A stretch of 64,000 nucleotides of DNA from Saprospiraceae bacterium (GTDB taxonomy: Bacteria > Bacteroidota > Bacteroidia > Chitinophagales > Saprospiraceae), in assembly GCA_016715105.1 (NCBI GenBank), contig JADKBO010000004.1, positions 161,331 to 225,330 of the forward strand, in the 5' to 3' direction. Under the pieces are notes generated by a model. That model made no database searches. It saw only the letters and a program-made list of their open reading frames with translations, and was not told the DNA's origin. The translations under genes were made by a program, and so were the position numbers. Positions 26,549 through 35,989 of the stretch are shown in pieces (positions within the stretch are counted from its first letter, which is position 1; every line of letters starts with the position of its first letter).

Positions 26549-27199
26549 TCATGCGTATTTTACAATGATACTTTCCACGACATTGGCAGCATCTTCGCAT
26601 TTATCCGTCACACTTTCCAACTTGGAATATATTTCTCTAAGTTTTAAAAACTCCTTGGCATCTACCTCAGGACTGTCAAACAATCTTTGGATTGTTCTGT
26701 CAAAAACATCATCTGATTGGGTTTCTAATTGCTTAAGTACAGCTATAGATTCAATCATCTGTTTCATATTCTTCATGTCCTTAAGATCAAAAATGATTTT
26801 TGAAACCAAAAGACACGATTCTCTATTAATTGCAGATAATTCCTGAATTTCTTTGATTGTTGGATCGACTTTGTAGAGGTGTATTTTCTTAGAGGCAGCA
26901 TAGATATTGTCACAAATGTCATCTAAGGCAGTAGCAAGTTCATGGATGTCTTCTCTATCAAAAGGCGTAATGAAGTTTTTACTCAATTCAATAAATAACT
27001 TACCTACTAGCTCATCGTTATTTTTCTCCTTTTCTTTTATTTGGTAGATGATCTTAGCTTGTAAGTCTTTGTCTTTTTCCAAAGAGAGGTCATTTGCCAA
27101 ATTGCCCATTACATCTACCACAACCGCAACTTTGTCAAATAACTCGTAAAAAACGTTGTTTCTGGTTAGAAATGAACTGAAAAAAGATCCGATAGCCAT
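26549..27199 (-). CDS. DUF47 family (PhoU-like) phosphate transport regulator
   Basis: This 216-residue all-helical protein shows the DUF47 layout: FFELFDKVAVVV-like start, FDREDIHELATALDDICDNI (PhoU-type E/DxxxD metal-binding pattern), then long amphipathic helices ending CEDAANVVESIIVKYA. Such proteins are encoded next to PiT transporters and are thought to modulate them. It heads the operon; TACTTTTG on the minus strand at 27220-27227 is a likely -7 element. Confidence 0.9.
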   Translation of the reverse strand: MAIGSFFSSFLTRNNVFYELFDKVAVVVDVMGNLANDLSLEKDKDLQAKIIYQIKEKEKNNDELVGKLFIELSKNFITPFDREDIHELATALDDICDNIYAASKKIHLYKVDPTIKEIQELSAINRESCLLVSKIIFDLKDMKNMKQMIESIAVLKQLETQSDDVFDRTIQRLFDSPEVDAKEFLKLREIYSKLESVTDKCEDAANVVESIIVKYA

Positions 27200-27553
27200 G
27201 AGTTTTGAAATTTAGACTGCAAAAGTAAAGTTAAATTACATATTTTTATTTCAATATACATTGTTTACAATTATTTAATATTGAAAGCAATAAAATAATT
27301 TTCGAAATATTGTATGGTGTTGTTTATGCTTTTGATTTTTTTGATTTTGGTTTATTTGACAAATTAGAAGTTTAATTTGATTGATTAAAATCTCGGAGAA
27401 CTATTTATTAAAAGTTTTTAGATATTTTAGGTGCAAAATTGGAATAAATAAGCTTTGGAATCTCCTTCTTAAATTCATTTATTATTTTTATGATTTGCTA
27501 TTTATGTTTAAGGAGATGGCTATTTTTGATCGCTCAGCAAAAAAATAGGTTCA
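27200..27553. other. AT-rich divergent intergenic region
   Basis: This 354-bp gap separates the divergent DUF47 and HsdR_N-like genes. It holds TACTTTTG (27220-27227, minus strand) and TTTG (27494-27497) with TATTTTTG (27521-27528, plus strand, 23-bp spacing), both plausible promoter parts. No RNA structure or coding frame is evident in the rest. Confidence 0.5.
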
Positions 27554-28009
27554 ATGTTTCTGCTCAAAGACATCACTCATTTCAGCAAAATGTTGAAATT
27601 CAAAAAGAATGAAGATGGAAAGGTTCTGATCTGGGACCAGATACGGAAGAAATGGCTGGTCAATCAACCAGAAGAATTGGTGCGACAAATTATATTTTTA
27701 CAATTGACATTAGACTTCGGTTATCCTAAATCCAGAATGCAGGCTGAAAAGGGATTGAAAATTTACGACAACAAAGGACGATTTGATTTATTACTATATG
27801 ATTGGGAAGTGAAACCATTTATGGTGATAGAATGCAAAGCCTTTGATTTTAAGCTGAATGCCTTGAATTATACTCAATTAGCTGTTTATAATGAGCGTTT
27901 ATCGGCCCCTTACATTTGTTTGACCAATGGAATTCTTGCAGCATGTTATCAAAAAATTGAAAATAAATACGTAGAATTAGAAAATTTTCCGGCATACCCT
28001 GCCAAATAA
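27554..28009 (+). CDS. stand-alone HsdR N-terminal-like (PD-(D/E)xK) protein
   Basis: The 151-residue protein matches the type I restriction enzyme HsdR N-terminal domain (HSDR_N_2): WLVNQPEELVRQ at the start, then the nuclease core with D78 (GRFDLLLYD) and E93-x-K95 (MVIECKAF), and NYTQLAVYNE, the QxxxY-like helix. It lacks helicase parts and no hsdM or hsdS is near, so it is not a restriction system by itself. Similar short proteins are common in Bacteroidota; role unknown. The metalloprotease gene starts 8 bp downstream. Confidence 0.75.
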   Translation: MFLLKDITHFSKMLKFKKNEDGKVLIWDQIRKKWLVNQPEELVRQIIFLQLTLDFGYPKSRMQAEKGLKIYDNKGRFDLLLYDWEVKPFMVIECKAFDFKLNALNYTQLAVYNERLSAPYICLTNGILAACYQKIENKYVELENFPAYPAK

Positions 28010-28017
28010 TTAAATCA

Positions 28018-30473
28018 ATGTTTATGCAAAAAAATGTGATTGTATTGTTGTTGCTCTTTGTAGCCATGCAAGCCAATGGGCAAATCTTCAAACCCAAAAA
28101 ACAACAACCAATTCCAGTGACGGTGGTCGTACAGGATTCCATAAAAAAGGAAAAACCAGATCCATATAAAAAAGTCATTACGAGTGAAGCGGTGACCGAC
28201 TCAGGTTTTTTTATCACTCACAAGGTAGGCGACTTATATTATTTTGAATTGCCAAAAACCGTGATAAACAAAGAAATATTGATTACTTCACGTATTTCTG
28301 GGTTTGTGAAAAATCTAAATTTTGGAGGTGCGGGGGTAGAATCAAGACCTCAAAGAGTCATCAGATGGCAAAAACGAGAAAATCAAATATTGATGCGCTA
28401 TGTTTCATACAATAGCATCGCCGACGAAAATGAGCCCATCTATGCTTCAGTAAAAAACAATAATTTTGAACCGATCATCATGTCTTTTGATATAAAGGCA
28501 TATAGCAAAGATTCATCTTCGTACGTAATTGACGTTGCACCTTTGTTTACTCAGGATGTAGACCTCATAGGTCCTGTAAGCAATGATGATTCCAAAAAGT
28601 TTGGATTGCGAGGGGTTGATGGTAAGAGAAGTTTTATTCAATCTATGAAATCCTTTCCCGAAAATGTGGAAGTAAAACACGTACTCACTTTCAATGGGAC
28701 CAATTTGCCAGATAATCAATTGGCTGGGGCTATGAGTATAGAAATGAATCAATCTTTTGTGTTGCTCCCAGAAATACCAATGGTACCCAGGGAATATGAT
28801 CAACGTGTTGGATATTTTTCTGTCGCTCAAACCAATTACAGCTTAGACGAACAGAAGGCAGCACAACAGAGGTTTATTACCAAATGGAGGCTTGAGCCAA
28901 AAGATGGAGAATGGGCTAAATACTTAAAGGGTGAATTGGTAGAGCCCAAAAACAAATTGTTTATTATTTGGACCCTGCAACTCCTGAGAAGTGGAGACCA
29001 TTTATAAAACAAGGGATAGAAGACTGGCAAGTCGCCTTTGAAGCCGCTGGATTTAAAAATGCAATTGTTGCAAAAGACCCGCCTACCAAGGAGGAAGATC
29101 CAGATTGGAGTCCTGAAGATGTCAGGTACAGTGTGGTGAGGTATGTGACAACGGATATACAGAATGCGATGGGGCCTCATGTCCATGATCCTAGAACCGG
29201 TGAAATCATTGAAAGCGATATTATTTGGTATCACAACGTAATGAATCTATTGCGCAATTGGTATTTCATACAAACAGCTGCGATCAACCCCAATGCTAGA
29301 AGTGTAAAATTTAAAGATGAGGTCATGGGCAGACTCATCAGGTTTGTTTCATCACATGAAGTAGGCCACACACTAGGATTGCCTCACAATATGGGTTCAA
29401 GTAGTGCTTATCCCGTAGACTCATTGCGTTCTCCAAGATTTACAAATGAAATGGGTACTGCTCCATCCATAATGGATTATGCACGATTTAATTATATTGC
29501 TCAGCCAGGTGACGGAGATGTTTCTCTAATGCCCGGAATAGGTCCTTATGATAAATGGAGTATAAAGTATGGCTACCAGCTGATGGATTCCATTGTTAAT
29601 AAAACCAAGGAAAAAGAAGTTTTAAATAATTGGGTAAAAGAAAGGGCCAGCAATAAATTGTACAGATTTGGTCGACAAAGAGGATTGGTGGTTGATCCTT
29701 CTGCTCAATCCGAAGATCTAGGCGATGATGCCATGTATGCTTCAGAATTAGGAATCAAAAACCTATCAATTGTTATAGAAAATTTGGAAGCCTGGACAAA
29801 GCAAGAAGGGAAGGATTATACCCAATTGACTGAGCTTTATGAACAAGTCTTTGTGCAATTAAGAAGGTATATTGGTCATGTGGTTGCCAATGTAGGTGGT
29901 ATTTATGAAAATTATAAATCAACTGATCAAGATGGACCAGTTTATGAATTTGTTGATAAACAGAAACAAAGTATGGCTATTACATTTCTCATCGATCAGG
30001 TTTTTGAGACTCCTTATTGGTTGGAAAATAAATCCATACTCTCCAAAACTGAAGAATTTGCATTTGCAGAAAAATTGAGGTTGATGCAAGACCAAACACT
30101 TGCCCAATTGATCAATCAGGACAGGCTCAAAAGATTGATAGAGAATAGTGCATTAAACGGTGAAAATGCCTATTCAGTTTATGAAATGTTTGACGATCTA
30201 TCAAAAGCAATTTACAAAGAGTTTGATGCAAAAACCCCTATCAGCCTTTACAGAAGAAATTTGCAAAGGACCTTTTTGGAAGGTATGCAAAGAGTTTTGG
30301 AAAGTGAGTCCAATCAATATGAACATACGGACATGAAGGCAGCTGCAAGGTTGCAATTGACTAAACTAAAAACTAAATTTTTGATTTCTAGATATCCAGA
30401 TGAGGTTACCAAGAGCCATGTATGGGATATGATAGAAAGAATCAATAAAATATTGGAATACAAGGAGAAATAA
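28018..30473 (+). CDS. zinc-dependent metalloprotease (DUF5117-type), frameshifted at 28954-28956
   Basis: Two frames make one protein of about 818 residues. The first (28018-28956) has a signal peptide (ending MQANGQ) and the DUF5118/DUF5117-like beta-rich region. The second holds VSSHEVGHTLGLPHNMGSS, the HExxHxxGxxHN metzincin zinc site, followed by SIMDYARFNY with the Met-turn. Restoring one A in CAAATTG gives KIVYYLDPATPEKW, as in relatives, so a single missing homopolymer base explains the break. Probably a cell-envelope or secreted protease; substrate unknown. Confidence 0.85.
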
Positions 30474-30528
30474 AGCTTGCTCCAGATTGAGTTCTCCTTT
30501 TAAATAAGATTTTAAATGAGCGGATGAG

Positions 30529-30568
30529 CAAAAAAAAGGGACATAATTTACATTATGCCCCTTTTTTT
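30529..30568. terminator. bidirectional terminator between convergent genes
   Basis: AAAAAAAGGG-A-CATAAT and ATTATG-C-CCCTTTTTTT form a stem with one internal mismatch and a 4-nt loop; both ends are A/T tracts, so it serves the protease (+) and DUF2853 (-) genes. Confidence 0.85.
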
Positions 30569-30591
30569 ATCTTTTGTGGTTAACAGGTAAG

Positions 30592-30933
30592 TTATTTAAA
30601 CATGCCTTCTTTCTTGAAGTGTTTTACCAATAAATAATAAAACATGGCTCTATATTTACTTTTATTGGCAGAACCAAATACTGCAACTGCAGCTTCCATT
30701 CCCTTGTCCAAATCTGGAGAATCAGCTAAACCCAATTTAGTAACAAGGAAATTTTTCTTTACTCTATCACATTCTACTTGATCAGAGGTAGATACTTTAG
30801 ACGCATCTGGTAAATAAATTGAGGGTCCACATGCTTTGGTTACGGCAGTCAATAATGCTACATCCACGTCTTTAACTCCAAGGCCTTTAAACTCTGAAAC
30901 ATAGAGTTCAATTTTTTCATCAAACTTTCCCAT
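30592..30933 (-). CDS. DUF2853 family protein
   Basis: The 113-residue, mostly helical protein matches DUF2853 from end to end (GKFDEKIELYVSEFKGLGV at the start, YYLLVKHFKKEGMF at the end). It is small, soluble and of unknown function. It stands alone, with a shared terminator on its 3' side. Confidence 0.85.
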   Translation of the reverse strand: MGKFDEKIELYVSEFKGLGVKDVDVALLTAVTKACGPSIYLPDASKVSTSDQVECDRVKKNFLVTKLGLADSPDLDKGMEAAVAVFGSANKSKYRAMFYYLLVKHFKKEGMFK

Positions 30934-31306
30934 TTTTGTTATTGATTTAAAATAATAAATAATTTAATTAATCATATTATATAATAAACAAATGTAAACA
31001 AATTTTATTGCGTGCACAAGAAAATGAAATGTAAAAAAGCCTTCAAAATGTAGAATGTTGAAGGCTTAATCATGTGTAAGTTTTGAAATTTAATTTGGAT
31101 TTCTATGGTTTTGTAAAAACATCATCATTTTCCTATGATTTATGTTACAAAATGTACCATGAAGTTTGCAATGTAGGGCGAAACTTCATTTTATGGAAGT
31201 CTCTTTTTAAATTTTTAATTCGCCAAGATCAACCAATACCCAAACCAAATATTTCAATCCTTAGACTTGCAATATTATTGTACAATAAAAAATGGGTGAA
31301 TGAAGC
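30934..31306. other. 373-bp gap with no convincing gene
   Basis: AT-rich. It holds a minus-strand hairpin (31037-31067) and a weak plus-strand frame from TTG 31083 that runs into the end of the HTH gene and has no family-like features. The DUF2853 promoter should lie at its left end, but no clear consensus is seen. Confidence 0.5.
31031..31067 (-). terminator. minus-strand rho-independent terminator
   Basis: Perfect 10-bp stem AAGCCTTCAA (31037-31046) with TTGAAGGCTT (31058-31067); on the minus strand it is followed by six T residues. It lies about 240 bp past the stop of the HTH gene at 31307. Confidence 0.75.
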
Positions 31307-31573
31307 TTAACTACTAACCAAATTACTGAGTTGTGTTTCCCGAATGATCTTATTTGCCATATCAAAAATCCTTGTATCATCCAGATTCACAATACCTCCG
31401 TGAGGTCCTGCTTGTACATGTCTGCCAATTAATTGGGTGTTTTCATACTTATTGGCCCCAAAATAATTTCTTACAGCTTGCTCTTCGATGTGTAATTCTC
31501 TTGCGATTCTCTTCACACTACCAGCTGGAAGTTGATGCTTGATTTGCCTCAACTGTTCAAAAGTTATATTCAT
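31307..31573 (-). CDS. small HTH DNA-binding protein
   Basis: The 88-residue protein has a helix-turn-helix in residues 18-40 (SVKRIARELHIEEQAVRNYF). The middle segment (HVQAGPHGGIVNLDDTRIFD) is typical of a conserved Bacteroidota family annotated as DNA-binding protein. Its targets are unknown. No neighbouring gene is obviously controlled by it. Confidence 0.7.
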   Translation of the reverse strand: MNITFEQLRQIKHQLPAGSVKRIARELHIEEQAVRNYFGANKYENTQLIGRHVQAGPHGGIVNLDDTRIFDMANKIIRETQLSNLVSS

Positions 31574-31806
31574 TCCTCAAAGTTTTGGTATGTTATTTAA
31601 TAGTTGCAATGTATATAATTAATTTCAAATAATCAACCAATTTCGCTATAATATATGTTAAAAAATCAAATTCAATTAATTTTATTAAGGGTGGTAAGCT
31701 TGATTTGTAGATTTGAACTCGAAGAATTTCTTTCATCAAAGTTGTATTAAAACCAAAGCCGTTTATTTTTCATATTTTTACCAATTGAAAATAGAAGGAT
31801 AGAAAG

Positions 31807-32220
31807 ATGTATAGACATAGTTATCCCAAACGGGTGAGATATGGTGAAACAGACCAAATGGGATATTTATATTATGGTCATTATCCTATGTTATATGAGA
31901 TTGGAAGGGTAGAGGCTATCAGGGATTTGGGAGTAAGTTATAAATACATTGAAGATGAGTTGGGTCTCATCATGCCAGTAATCTCCGTGGAGGCAAAATA
32001 TTTTAAGCCGGCTAAATATGATGAAGTCATCAGGATCGACACAATTCTTCAGGAAATGCCAGGGAGAATCATTGTATTTCATTTCGAGCTATTCAATGAA
32101 GCCAATGATTTATTACACACAGCTGTGGTAAAATTGGTTTTTGTAGATCAAAAGACCAATAAGATGGTAAGAACTCCCGATTATCTAACGGACAAATTGA
32201 AGTCATACTTTGAAAAATAA
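31807..32220 (+). CDS. acyl-CoA thioesterase (YbgC/FadM type)
   Basis: This 137-residue hot-dog-fold protein has the 4HBT active-site segment RYGETDQMGYLYYGHY with the catalytic aspartate D16, and PAKYDEVIRI as the second conserved strand. It hydrolyses acyl-CoA esters; chain preference cannot be told. The YihY-like gene begins 11 bp before its stop, so the pair is translationally coupled. Confidence 0.88.
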   Translation: MYRHSYPKRVRYGETDQMGYLYYGHYPMLYEIGRVEAIRDLGVSYKYIEDELGLIMPVISVEAKYFKPAKYDEVIRIDTILQEMPGRIIVFHFELFNEANDLLHTAVVKLVFVDQKTNKMVRTPDYLTDKLKSYFEK

Positions 32221-33181
32221 AATCTTTTATTATTTCAACCATTGGTATGAAATTCCAATTGTAAAGAATGTTTTCAAAAGGACTAAGTCTATTATTTTAC
32301 CTGGTTTTGACGGAATACCTGTTTTTTATGTCTTTAGGTTTTTATATGATGAGGCAAAACAGGATAAACTGAGCACACGGGCAAATTCGATGGCGTTTTC
32401 GCTTTTTTTATCATTGTTTCCGGCCATCATATTTTTATTTACCCTTTTACCTCACTTAGACATTACACATCAACTCGAAAACACGATTTCAAATTCTATT
32501 CAAAGTTTACTTCCAAGAAGTGCATCGCAATACCTCTTGGCCATGATCCATGATATTACCAATATAAAAAGGTCGGGTTTGCTATCTGTAGGTTTTTTAT
32601 TAGCGGCATATTTTTCTTCCCAGGGAATGTTGACCATGATGACAGGATTTGATAAAAATCACATCAAAGGTTTTAAACGACGGACCTATTTTCAAAAAAT
32701 ATTGGTTTCTTTAGGATTGACAATCATACTTTTATTATTGGTGATTACCTCTGGTACGCTGATAGTATTGGGTGATATCATAGTGGGTGCTTTGGAGAAA
32801 TTGCTCAAATTTGAATTTTTGAACAACATTTTGGTATTTATATTCAGATGGGCTTTGTCATTTACCATTATTTATTTTGCAATCACCATTATATATAAGT
32901 ATGCACCTTCCATGACTAGTAAAGTCCAATTTTGGAATGCTGGCAGTTTTGTTTCAACCGTTTTATCATTATTATCTTCTTTGGTATTTGCCTTTTTCGT
33001 AAACAATTTTGGCAAGTACAACGAAGTTTATGGATCTATCGGAGCTTTGATGGTATTACTTTTATGGTTAAAAATTAATTCTTTCATTTTGTTATTTGGT
33101 TTTGAGGTCAATACCAGCATCCATGCCAATAAACATAGGAAAATGTTTCCTGATTTAACGAATAATAACCCCACTATTTAA
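32210..33181 (+). CDS. YihY/BrkB family membrane protein
   Basis: About 323 residues from TTG 32210, overlapping the thioesterase gene by 11 bases; no better start is seen. At least six membrane segments are present, with the family motif TRANSMAFSLFLSLFPAIIF early and YGSIGALMVLLLWLKINSFI late. The family is widespread; once called ribonuclease BN, it is now of unknown transport or envelope function. Confidence 0.88.
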   Translation: MKNKIFYYFNHWYEIPIVKNVFKRTKSIILPGFDGIPVFYVFRFLYDEAKQDKLSTRANSMAFSLFLSLFPAIIFLFTLLPHLDITHQLENTISNSIQSLLPRSASQYLLAMIHDITNIKRSGLLSVGFLLAAYFSSQGMLTMMTGFDKNHIKGFKRRTYFQKILVSLGLTIILLLLVITSGTLIVLGDIIVGALEKLLKFEFLNNILVFIFRWALSFTIIYFAITIIYKYAPSMTSKVQFWNAGSFVSTVLSLLSSLVFAFFVNNFGKYNEVYGSIGALMVLLLWLKINSFILLFGFEVNTSIHANKHRKMFPDLTNNNPTI

Positions 33182-33273
33182 GGTATTATGTATTAATAAA
33201 AATCATATATAATATTTTGTTCGCAGAATGTGTTATTCTCAAGTACATTTGTAACCGAAAAAAAATGAAATAA

Positions 33274-35973
33274 GTGGTGCCTGAATGGTTTAAAGATAAT
33301 GTTGTCTTCAATTTTCTTTCAAGTGCGTTAGAGACATATAAAATAAAATTGGCTCAACCAGTAGCCAAATTTATGTTGCCTGTAACTCAACCTTTACAAA
33401 GACTCAACTACAAAATTTTTGGTCCCATCATCGATAGATGGGCAAAGTATACTGCAATTCATCCCATCAAAGGAGCAATTGGTTTATGGACTTACAGAAT
33501 AATGAAATGGGGCTTTTTGACCTTGTTTGCGCTTATTTTATTAACAATTTTTGGAGTTTTTGGAGAAATTCCAAACAAAGAAGAATTGAAAAATATTGAG
33601 ACAGCAAACTCAACTGAAATTTATACCATCGACTCAGTATTAATAGGGAAGTACTACATTGAGAACAGGACGGAAATAACGCTAGATAAAATATCTCCTT
33701 ATATAATCACGGCCTTGCTTGCTGTAGAAGACAAAAGATTTTTTGAACACTCGGGCATAGATTTGATGTCTTGGATGCGGGTATTCAAGGGCATTGCAAC
33801 CAACACTTCAGGTGGCGGAGGGGGCTCTACGCTCAGCCAACAATTGGCTAAAAACTTGTATCCACGGAGAAGATACAAAATTCCTGGTATCAGTATCTTG
33901 ATCAATAAAATCAGAGAAAATATTATTTCCATAAAACTGGAAGCTATCTATGATAAGGAAGAGCTCATTTCGTTGTATTTAAATACTGTACCTTTTGGTG
34001 GAGATAGATTTGGTATTAATGTTGCGAGCAGGTATTTTTATAACAAAAAAGCCAGCGAATTACAACCACAAGAAGCAGCTACATTGATTGGTATGCTCAA
34101 GGCTACCACTGCACTAGACCCTACAAGGAATCCTGAAAATTCCATGAAAAGGAGAAATTTGGTTTTGAAAAGAATGCTCGAAAACAATGATTTCAATTTT
34201 GAATCAAAGGAGTTGGTGACTGTTGCAAATCTCATTGCTAATGGTAAAATAAGCCAAGAAGAGTATGATAAACTCATTGAGATGCCCATTTCAGCAAAGA
34301 AAAATGCGACTGATTTTACGGATGGCACAGCAACATATTTCAGAGAATATTTGAGGACAAATGTGATGCCCAAAATTCTGAAAGGCAAAACTAAATCAGA
34401 TGGCACTCCTTACAACCTCTACACCGATGGTCTCAAAATTTATACGACCATTCATAGCAAGATGCAAACGTATGCAGAAGAATCTGTAGCTAAGCATATG
34501 AAATATTTGCAAGAACAGTTCAAAAAACACTGGAAAGGTTACCCTAGAGAAAAACCTTGGGGTGATGATAAATGGTTGGTGGAACAGAAGCTGCGAAGTG
34601 ATAGGTACAAAGGTATGGTGGAAGGTGGTCTGGATTCCATTTTAATCGACAGTGTATTCGCGACCAAGGTAGAAATGCAGGTTTTTGATTGGAAGAATGG
34701 GGGAGGAATGGTGGACACTACCATGACACCTTTAGACAGTATAAAACACTATTTTTTAATGCTTAATACTGGATTTATGGTGATGAGTCATAAGAACAGT
34801 TATATCCGAGCGTGGGTTGGCGGCACAGATTTTAAAGCATTCAAATATGACCATATTCTAAGTAAACGGCAGGTCGGTTCTACTTTTAAACCCATCGTTT
34901 ACGCAGCTGCCATCAAGGATAGTTTAAGACCCTGTCAGTATTTTAGAAATCAACAAACTACCTATGGAGATGATTGGACACCCAGAAACTCTGATAACAG
35001 ATATGGAGGATGGTATTCAATGGTTGGAGGTCTTACATACAGTGTCAATACCATTGCTGCCAATTTGATCAATAAAGTGGGTATACAGAAAACGATAGAT
35101 TTGGCCAAAGCCATGGGTGTAACTTCCACTTTACCGCGTGAATTTGGTATCAGTCTTGGATCGGCAGACGTCAATCTTTTTGATATGATGAAAGTTTATG
35201 GAACCATTGCCAATGGTGGTTTAAGACCTGAGCCAGTTGCTGTTTTGAAAATTGTCGATCGAAATGGGAAAGTAATTTATGACTATAAACAAGAAGTCGA
35301 GGATAAAAAAGCTGGACCCACCGTTCATGCTTTGACCGAAATTGAAGCAGCCATAATGTCCAGAATGATGAGGAGTGTCATCGATAATGGTACCGGAAAT
35401 AACTTGAGGAGTCAATTTGTTCCTGATGGAGAATTTGCTGGAAAAACAGGAACAACACAAAATCATAGTGATGGTTGGTTTATTGCATTCAATGAAGAAC
35501 TCACAACTGGTTGTTGGGTTGGCGCAGAAAGCCCTGCCGTAAGGTTTAAAACCATGGATTTGGGAAGAGGAGCGGCGATGGCTTTGCCTATTGTAGGAAA
35601 TTTTTGGTACAAAATTCTCAGAGACAAAAAGCTCAGTAAAATTGCTTTAGAGAAGTTTAAAGTGAATGAAACTGCAAATGCAGCTTTTGGCTGTCCATTT
35701 AGGATAGGAATCCACCCAGACACCTTGAATTTGATGCTTCAGGATACCGTATTAGCTTCCGAGATTCGTGAAAACGGGTATAGAGGTTTGAAAGGAATCG
35801 CTGAAGACTATTTTGGAACGACCCTGCAAGAAGAAGATGTAGAAGGAGGAGGTGAAGGTGGCGGTGCTGAAAATGCTCCCGAAGAAAAGGAGAAGAAAGG
35901 CGAGGGTCTACCCACTCAAAATCCATTAGAAGAGAAAAGGGCAGAGAAGAAAAAAGGCGGAGGTAGAAAATAA
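33274..35973 (+). CDS. bifunctional penicillin-binding protein 1A-like peptidoglycan synthase
   Basis: The 899-residue protein starts at GTG. One membrane helix lies at about 77-97. The GT51 transglycosylase domain begins ALLAVEDKRFFEHSGID with catalytic E152 and continues GGGGGSTLSQQLAKNLYPRR. The transpeptidase has S536-TFK, S590-VN and K724-TGT, all three intact. The tail (about 860-899) is Gly/Glu/Lys-rich and disordered. It polymerises and cross-links peptidoglycan in the periplasm. TACATTTG at 33244-33251 is a -7-like element. Confidence 0.95.
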   Translation: MVPEWFKDNVVFNFLSSALETYKIKLAQPVAKFMLPVTQPLQRLNYKIFGPIIDRWAKYTAIHPIKGAIGLWTYRIMKWGFLTLFALILLTIFGVFGEIPNKEELKNIETANSTEIYTIDSVLIGKYYIENRTEITLDKISPYIITALLAVEDKRFFEHSGIDLMSWMRVFKGIATNTSGGGGGSTLSQQLAKNLYPRRRYKIPGISILINKIRENIISIKLEAIYDKEELISLYLNTVPFGGDRFGINVASRYFYNKKASELQPQEAATLIGMLKATTALDPTRNPENSMKRRNLVLKRMLENNDFNFESKELVTVANLIANGKISQEEYDKLIEMPISAKKNATDFTDGTATYFREYLRTNVMPKILKGKTKSDGTPYNLYTDGLKIYTTIHSKMQTYAEESVAKHMKYLQEQFKKHWKGYPREKPWGDDKWLVEQKLRSDRYKGMVEGGLDSILIDSVFATKVEMQVFDWKNGGGMVDTTMTPLDSIKHYFLMLNTGFMVMSHKNSYIRAWVGGTDFKAFKYDHILSKRQVGSTFKPIVYAAAIKDSLRPCQYFRNQQTTYGDDWTPRNSDNRYGGWYSMVGGLTYSVNTIAANLINKVGIQKTIDLAKAMGVTSTLPREFGISLGSADVNLFDMMKVYGTIANGGLRPEPVAVLKIVDRNGKVIYDYKQEVEDKKAGPTVHALTEIEAAIMSRMMRSVIDNGTGNNLRSQFVPDGEFAGKTGTTQNHSDGWFIAFNEELTTGCWVGAESPAVRFKTMDLGRGAAMALPIVGNFWYKILRDKKLSKIALEKFKVNETANAAFGCPFRIGIHPDTLNLMLQDTVLASEIRENGYRGLKGIAEDYFGTTLQEEDVEGGGEGGGAENAPEEKEKKGEGLPTQNPLEEKRAEKKKGGGRK

Positions 35974-35989
35974 CTTCAGCTTCAGCAGA

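Noticed and set aside
27554..30473. Restriction or defence island
   Set aside because: Only an HsdR N-terminal-like protein is present; the neighbouring gene is a metalloprotease and no other defence gene is seen.
31083..31310. 75-codon plus-strand frame
   Set aside because: TTG start, no family-like features, and its end overlaps the last codon of the minus-strand HTH gene.
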